Shown in pieces: positions 58,101 to 64,000 of a DNA stretch of 64,000 nt. The stretch's first letter is position 1. The number at the start of each line of letters is the position of its first letter. The translations under genes and the position numbers were made by a program. A model generated the notes under the pieces. The model saw only the letters and a list, made by a program, of their open reading frames with translations. It was not told the origin of the DNA and ran no database searches. Source of the DNA: Triops longicaudatus. Lineage: Eukaryota > Arthropoda > Branchiopoda > Notostraca > Triopsidae. The stretch lies in contig JAGQDJ010000013.1 in NCBI GenBank assembly GCA_022885665.1, positions 447,860-511,859 of the forward strand, read 5' to 3'.

Positions 58101-60653
58101 TTGAATTTGCTACCGCTTGGTTACAGTTGAGCTCACCTTCGGTATGCAGTGTTTATGGCCGTGTAGCAAAGAAGTTTAGCGATGTGTATAGCGACAAGTT
58201 CGCAGAAGTTTTTGGAGAAAAGGGTGAGAAACTAGACGGGTCACACGAATTACAGATTAGTCCACTTTTGGTCGAGTTGAAAAAGGAACGGAAACCCGCG
58301 GAGTCACTACTGCATGAATACAGTCCTTGGTTGGCGTCTTTTCACGGCAGTATTGATATGCCTGGCCAGTATCTAGGCTTCCAGCAGCGGCCGAATCTAC
58401 AAGAAATTGTCAAAATTGTTCGTTGCGAAGCTAAAATCCAAGTCATGAAATCCATACGCAGGCCTGTCGTTTTGACGCTGCTAGGAAACGATGCCAAAGA
58501 ACACAAAGTGTTAGTCAAATGCGGCGAAGATTTGCGCCAAGATAACCGCCTTGAGCAAATTTTTGAAATCGTCAATAAGCTGCTGCAAGCTAGCGACCGT
58601 CTATCGCCCAAACCACTTATAAGAACTTATGAAGTAATTACCGTACGAAACATTTTGTGGACGACAATAATGTAATCTTTTGTAGGTTATTCCCCTGACA
58701 ATGAAACTTGGTATTATTCAGTGGCTTAACGGTACAGTTCCTTTGGTCGATTTCCTCTATAAAGCGACTACGGACAAGGAAAGCGACAGAATGATAGGGT
58801 AAATTTTTGTGTAAAAGCAGAATACCATGCAAACTTGTTTTTACTCTTACTACTATTGCAATTTTTTCATTTATTTTTTTAGATTGGCTAGGGAACACGA
58901 AGGTTGGGTGCGTCAAACCGGAGGAAAAAGCGACGCAGAGTGCTATGCCAAGTCGTTCAGTATGTATTCCAGAGAACAAGCTACAGAATTCTACCGCGGC
59001 TTGGTTGCAAATGTACCAAACGATTTACTCCGGTAAGCGCATAAAGCAGTCTCGAACTCTTCGAGCTTATTTCAGTTCTCTGACTTGTTTATTGTATTAA
59101 TTTGGTTTCCATGTGTTTCCTTTTTCTAGGCGCGCTATCCTACGAATGAGTCGGTCGCCAGAAGGCTTTCACTATCTCCAACATATGTTTTGCAGCAGTC
59201 ACGGATTACTGAGTGTGGTGCACTGGTTATTGGGTATCGGTGATCGTCATTTAAATAACTTCATGGTTGATACACGTACTGGTAAGCAGAGATTGTGATA
59301 GATATAAACAAGTTAATTAGAATTCAGAATTGCGAAACGGTTGATTAGCCAAAGCTACCATCCTGTTTAAGTAGAACCTCGCTAATTTAAGAAGTCAACA
59401 AGAGTCTCGCATTTTGGATCCCAATAGGATTTTCGTTTGTCGCGTAAGGGGTACAGATATGAGTATTCAGGTGGCTAAAACGGAAGGTAGACATGTAAAC
59501 ATGTAATCAGATCGGAAATAGCGGTGTTGAATGCGCAAAGATGATGTCGTTATCTGTTAACTAAAGCAATCGGTTTACTTGACCTAGCTATTTGTTGAAG
59601 TCGTGTCACTGTACATATTAGCTGTGTACATGAAAGCTTAAAACTACCAAATTAAAACTAATTTAGTAAAAAAAAATCAAGTACTAAGTTCTTACACTGC
59701 GCGATCCCTGTTCTGTGAACCGAATGTGTTTTAATGGTCTTTAAAAAATTCGATTCATTCTGTTCTCTTATTCGGTTATTTCACCCCAGTCAGTTCGCTT
59801 TTTTTTCGCTTAAATCAAAGTACCTGAAATTTGTGGTATGTTTGGTGTATTAACAGCTATTGTAACGTTAATTGGCTAGGCGAGTGTATCGGTATCGACT
59901 TTGGTATGGCCTTCGGGGTCGGTACCCAATTTCTTCCCGTACCTGAATTGTTACCTTGTCGTCTTACGCCTCAGATTTCAATGCTGATCCCGTATTTGGG
60001 CTTACAAGGTATGTGTGCAAATCAGTCTCTTTCGACTCTTTGCAAATGTTGCCATTTACTGTATTCTGTAACGTTCGTCTAAAGGGCCATTGGAAGAAAC
60101 CATGACCTACGGATTGCGTACCCTAAGAGCATCTGCGGAGGTTTTGTTAGCAGCAATGGACGTCTTCGTTCGGGAGCCATCTTTGGACTGGCTGGATTTT
60201 GCATCAAAGGCAAAGCATCCCGAGCAAACCCAAGAATTGCAGTACACACTTGCCGGAGCATGGTTGCCACATGAGAAAATCAAACTCGCTAGACTGAAGC
60301 TTGAAGGAGTCCATCCGTCGGAAGTGGTGGAACGGGAGGTTCGGTTAAACGAAGACCCTGCCGTTAAAAAAGGAATTCACTGGATTGTGGACGCCGTATG
60401 GGGCCGGGGGGACAGTGGCACTCATTCAAACGTTCATCGTACCAAGCGCAGTTATGAACGACACGCACGTTTCAGAGCACAGTTGGGACAAGCAGGACTG
60501 ACGGTAGAGGAACAAGTAAGCAAAAAAGTTTCCCAAAGCCAGGAATGCACTAATAATTTTTTATGTACCGTGTAGGTGAAATGTTTAATAGACCAATCAA
60601 CAGATCCTGCGCTTTTAGCACGTGCCTGGCGTGGATGGAGTTCATGGGTTTGA
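39954..60653 (+). CDS. PRKDC: DNA-dependent protein kinase catalytic subunit (DNA-PKcs)
   Basis: About 39 exons and roughly 3995 residues (human 4128). DNA-PKcs is a nuclear PI3K-like Ser/Thr kinase that Ku recruits to double-strand breaks for non-homologous end joining. The order matches the family: N-terminal HEAT repeats, middle HEAT region, a TQ-containing linker, FAT, kinase and FATC. Diagnostic pieces are KVAACELLHASVIYLVGK, GIGDRHLNNFMVDTRTG, IGIDFGMAFGVGTQFLPVPE and the C-terminal VKCLIDQSTDPALLARAW, which closely matches vertebrate DNA-PKcs and excludes ATM, ATR and mTOR. The start MDSEKLASLLHELQQAV was chosen as the first in-frame ATG after an untranslated leader. The exon lists are split over the region entries below. 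One exon (41502-41632) is uncertain. Poly(A) signal at 60780-60785. Confidence 0.95.
43413..44488. mobile_element. Possible hAT-derived element in a PRKDC intron
   Basis: The left end CAGTGGTCTTCGAAG and the right end, reverse-complemented CAGTGGTTTTTAAACTGGG, share CAGTGGT and a TT-x-x-AA core. They bracket about 1.08 kb in the intron 43198-44569, including the tandem repeat at 44070-44300. The flanking 8-mers TATTAGAG and GTATAGTG match only partly. No transposase. Tentative. Confidence 0.4.
44070..44300. repeat. Degenerate short tandem repeat, unit AATTCGGGACAATTAAGA
   Basis: About a dozen diverged copies of a 16-18-base unit built from GGGACA and ATTAAGA words run through the PRKDC intron. 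No ORF. Confidence 0.75.
49529..49572. repeat. Two direct copies of a 22-base sequence
   Basis: GTATACATAATATAGTAAAA followed by CC occurs twice head to tail immediately at the left edge of the MITE at 49561, the second copy overlapping its end. It may be a footprint of insertion or slippage. Confidence 0.7.
49561..49738. mobile_element. pogo/Tigger-like MITE, 178 bp, in a PRKDC intron
   Basis: The left end TAGTAAAACCTCTCTATAAC and the right end, reverse-complemented CAGTAAAACCTCGTTACAAC, form imperfect inverted repeats with pogo/Tigger-type sequence. TA precedes the left end; the right flank is AA. Located in the intron 49097-50574. Confidence 0.75.
53353..57864 (+). other. PRKDC: PRKDC exons 26-32: TQ-rich linker and FAT domain
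   Basis: Exons: 53353-54480, 54556-54837, 54903-55088, 55540-55960, 57033-57171, 57308-57599 and 57653-57864. Exon 26 begins with RRFRHTTLTPLFAES, aligned to the human segment just before the ABCDE autophosphorylation cluster. It then has TTQ, PTQ and MTQ sites and the conserved GEIPDVQIPQSDLI (human GDLPDIQIKHSSLI). FAT-type TPR/HEAT helices follow (MLRLYEGWGDRDCVRAIA, AGNWQDALEKYDRFG). The FAT domain packs around the kinase and transmits the activation signal. Confidence 0.88.
57946..60653 (+). other. PRKDC: PRKDC exons 33-39: kinase domain and FATC
   Basis: Exons: 57946-58633, 58686-58798, 58883-59032, 59130-59281, 59880-60008, 60085-60515 and 60576-60653. The PI3K-like kinase core shows the ATP-site strand VLVKCGEDLRQDNRLEQ, the catalytic loop LGIGDRHLNNFMV and the metal-binding IGIDFGMAFG. 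All expected catalytic residues (Lys, GDRH, Asn, DFG) are present, so the enzyme should be active. The last exon encodes the 25-residue FATC-type tail ending in WRGWSSWV. Confidence 0.93.
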
Positions 60654-62469
60654 GACTAAATCAGACATCACTTAGCTGGGGGAACTGTTTGTCCTTTTTG
60701 CTATAAAATCCACTTTTTTCCTTTATTAGTCATGTTAATCCGGCAACTTTTTGTTATGTCTGCTATGTTCATGTTACCCAATAAAAGTTTCTGATTGTAA
60801 CGCGTTCGTGTCTAGGAATGTACTTTATGACGCGTTAGGAGACTTTTTTGCACTAATGGCAGCTCTGCCGCTGATGAGTCACTGCACTAAAAATCTTAAT
60901 GAGCTTGCCTGGGATTATCCACAAAAGAAAGTCATTAGGTGCTAAGAAAAACTTACTTATACGATGAGGACAATGGCTCATCAGATTTGATCCCAGACAC
61001 TGAGCATATTGCAAACTTTCATCACACGTAGGAGCTCTGAAATCTGCATGTGGGACTTCATTGTGTTTCTCCCGTGTTTTGAGTTTTCTAATGTTTAGTG
61101 TGTTCCATTATCATCATATTAGCAATTGGAAGAGAACAATTCATGTAGTGTCCAGAAACATAGTTGCTGATAGCGTTACTGCGAAATGTCAAGAATTGTG
61201 ATCGGAGGACTCGTCTTGCGCGATACTCGGCCTCGTTACTTGCGTGGACATGCCTTCCCCATTCGGAACGACGTGCCGCTTTTCTAAGCATACCGAAGAA
61301 AAGACGGTCATTCAGTGATCATGGAAGCAGGACTTGCAACGCAACCGCTGTGTATTCGTAAAGGACCTGTTCCGTGTCGAGGATAGCGTAGACGAATCAG
61401 CGACAAGACACGTTGAAGAAAGCTAACTAATACTTAGTAGCGTGAGCGCTGTCCTTACATAGCACTTCGTGCTTCGTCCGACACCCACGCGTATCTCCAG
61501 TGGTACACGCATTGTGTGTCCTTTGCTGTCCTCCTCCTGCAATCGAACATTCGCTGTTACCAAGTGACATTCATTGTCGTCGAGCATACAGTTGGTAGTA
61601 GCTTTTCCGTTGACTTCATTTACACGCTGTAAATTTTTTTGCTAAACGTAACATCCCAGTACTTCAGGTATCAAATGCATAGCAATGAAGTAATTCTTAA
61701 ATGTAAGATGACTGTGAACGAAAAGTCTTGCCCACGATTCTACATTTCATGCAAATTGGGTTTGACTATGGCCAGACAGTGGTAAAGTACCCACGGGTAG
61801 GCTGGGTCGTTCCTTGTTAGAACGACTTCGACATTTCTAGCTAGCTGAAATTGATCAGTCATGAAGTTGCGATATGAAAAAAATACGATATGAAAAAAAA
61901 ATAATTGCTGGAAAGACAAACTGTTCAATCTCATTCATAATAATTACTGTTCTAACGCTTGGAGGGAAAACAGCTACCAAAGGGGAATTCCCGTGTATTT
62001 TCACTTAGTAGCCACAAATCGCGGTTTACTCCTGATCAAGTATACACAACTCGTATCTGCACAACTCTATGAAATGGCGACTCCCTGTATCGAATGGAAA
62101 AGTGAAAAGACAAGTAGAAGTCAACTGGTCAAGGGAAAAGACAACAGTTTCTAACAAAATATGCCCTTCATGGTTATGAATGAGTTGCCGTGACCTAAAA
62201 AGTGCGCAGTATGTTGATAATGCAACTAATACCTGACGAAATGCCGTTGGTGTTGGGGGGCAATAAATGTGTCGTCTTAACGTGAAGGCAACGTCTGTCC
62301 GTAAGAGCTCTCCTTAGTGGCAGCATTATACATACCAGGCAAGAGAATGACTGAATTACGAACTAAGTCCGAGCACAGTACACATACATACAAAGAGGAT
62401 TTAAAAAAAAAAACTCCGCTTCCACCACAGCAATAAGCAAAATGAAACTTTTCGCTGGGACAAACCTTG

Positions 62470-62471
<2 letters not shown>
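60654..62471. other. 3' flank of PRKDC and intergenic DNA
   Basis: AATAAA at 60780-60785 is a likely PRKDC poly(A) signal, about 127 bases after the stop. No further gene was recognised. Confidence 0.5.
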
Positions 62472-62506
<35 letters not shown>

Positions 62507-62535
62507 NAAAAAAAAAAAAAAAAAAAAAAAAAAAA
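62472..62535. repeat. A-run of about 64 bases containing an N
   Basis: Homopolymer A tract with one undetermined base at 62507. This points to an assembly join or an unresolved homopolymer; the true length is unknown. Confidence 0.9.
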
Positions 62536-64000
62536 CTGGAAATGCTAATCATACATCCAGCAGTTAGACGACCCCTTCTTTTGCTACCACCATTCTTGTC
62601 AATTGGTGGTAAATGGCACATGACGAAGACATAATGCGGAGGCGTTGTTCATTGCAAAACCACTAGATCCGCAAAGCAAGCCCCTTGGACCCTTCTCTGA
62701 TAAGCACGATCTTGACTAAACTGATCCCCAGCTTCGCATGTCGCATTACGCGCCATGTGTTCGATCTAAAAGCCCTTGCTTGCCATGTACGACATTGGGA
62801 GAACAACACCAAAAATTACCTTCCTCAGGCTTTGAATTGAGCCACGACAATCAATTTACAAGCTAGACTTCGAAGAAAGAGTAGCAAGTACAAAAATCCC
62901 TCTATGACTAACGCAACCCAAAAGCGGAAGAAACTTAAACTCGTAAAGCGAATAACGAGCCAATGTCGCCTAACTACTGAAGAAAACGAAAAAAAAGCTG
63001 TTGTAAATTACTTTAGTAAACAGTTGTTACACGCTAAAATGCAATGGGACATATCAACCTTTGCATGTGCGTCTCATCTTGGAATAATTAATTTCACGAT
63101 CAGTAACGAAAACTGTCGCTAACACAGAAAAAAAAATACCTGCAGTGGCAGTGGCAAGTACACCTGGCAGAAAAGATAAAAAGTCATAGAAAAAGCTTAG
63201 AATTAGGACTCGACGCATGTTGTTTTTCTCTTAAAAGACAAATGAACGTTTGCCTTCTTTTGTTGCTGGATTTTTAGTAGAACGGTATACGAATTTGGCG
63301 CGTTTGCCACTACTGATTTGTTTTTCATTCCCTCTTTACAGCAGCAGCTTCGAATAACTTTGGTAAACGAAAGCATCACATGTCAGGGCAACACGGTTAA
63401 AACTGCCCTCCTTGGGACTGCTTACGTGTAGCCAAGAAAAAGTGGCGATGTCAGCCAAGAAGTCCATGTATATAATAAAAAAAAAGAATCGGACATAATT
63501 TGCCAATGATAAACTTGCGTTTGCCAAACATGCCATAACTGTTGACTTTTCGCTAGGCTAGATCGTTCCAGGATATTCGGGAGGATTATCAATGCCTTAA
63601 GTTTAGCAACCAGCCACATTGCTGTCCTCAATTCGGTCGATATCCTTTTTGAATGATACATCATTCGACAAGCTTCTTCAGAACGCAATTCCTTCTGCAA
63701 AAGTGACCAGCATAGACACGAATAGTAAGTAATTCGCGCAAGAATCCTTTATTGTACGTTAGGGAGAATATCAAGTCTACAAAATACTTTTGTATCCCAA
63801 TTTGTATTAAATAAACAGAAAAAAGCCGTTCGACAATGTACAGGAAAGAACGCAAATGGCAACGAGCTAAGCTCAAACCATGCCATTTGAATAGAAACGA
63901 AGCAACGCAAAAGCTACGAATAATTACGACTGGGAAAAAAAAGAACTTAACGCACATAAAGTAATGTCATGTCACACCTTATGTCAGTTATATATATATA
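62536..64000. other. Intergenic, no gene seen
   Basis: Only short chance ORFs on both strands. The window ends in a TA repeat (about 63991-64000). Confidence 0.4.

Noticed and set aside
60751..60945. 64-codon ORF just after PRKDC
   Set aside because: It overlaps the poly(A) signal at 60780 and follows the complete FATC tail; no family match.
62277..62621. Minus-strand ORF dominated by a poly-Phe run
   Set aside because: It is the translation of the A-run with an N at 62507, not a gene.
1..64000. CRISPR arrays, tRNA or rRNA genes, operons
   Set aside because: No regularly spaced direct repeats, no cloverleaf with a convincing T-arm, and no rRNA sequence were seen; the window is intron-containing eukaryotic DNA.

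Overview
The window is nuclear DNA from a chitinous arthropod, most likely a crustacean or another non-drosophilid pancrustacean. Three things point there: a cuticular protein with an R&R-type chitin-binding segment, an arthropod R-type opsin with UV-opsin character, and a DNA-PK catalytic subunit, a gene that flies lack. Genes are spread over AT-rich DNA. Many introns are only about 50-65 nt and follow GT-AG. All gene models below were spliced by hand, by matching exon phases and recognisable protein families.

Layout. (1) 282-443 (+): last exon of a C14orf119-like gene, convergent with (2) golgin-84/GOLGA5 at 967-3107 (-), five exons. (3) 3.1-7.9 kb: intergenic DNA with small DNA transposons, including a hAT MITE inserted inside a pogo/Tigger-like MITE and a second hAT MITE. 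(4) 8097-13227 (+): a long proline-rich cuticular protein. (5) 13528-14687 (-): BPNT1, four exons. (6) 17377-22413 (-): a secreted protein of about 1571 residues with signal peptide, BRICHOS domain, basic furin-like site, a very long Gln-rich repeat region and a Cys-rich tail. (7) 27332-28776 (-): an opsin, seven exons. (8) 31088-32685 (-): TRIP13/PCH2, five exons. (9) about 34.7-38.2 kb (+): a long decaying coding region with six in-frame stops and a frameshift. (10) 38329-38787 (-): the last two exons of an unrecognised small gene. (11) 39954-60653 (+): DNA-PKcs (PRKDC), about 39 exons, from the N-terminal HEAT region to the FATC tail. (12) 60.7-64 kb: no gene seen.

The genes do not form an operon or an evident pathway. 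Two act in chromosome maintenance (PRKDC in double-strand break repair, TRIP13 in checkpoint and meiotic HORMA-protein remodelling). Two are extracellular structural-type proteins (the cuticular protein and the BRICHOS/Gln-rich protein). One is a photoreceptor and one is a Golgi tether. The least conventional item is the BRICHOS protein: a chaperone-type domain attached, across a protease site, to a huge low-complexity, aggregation-prone region.
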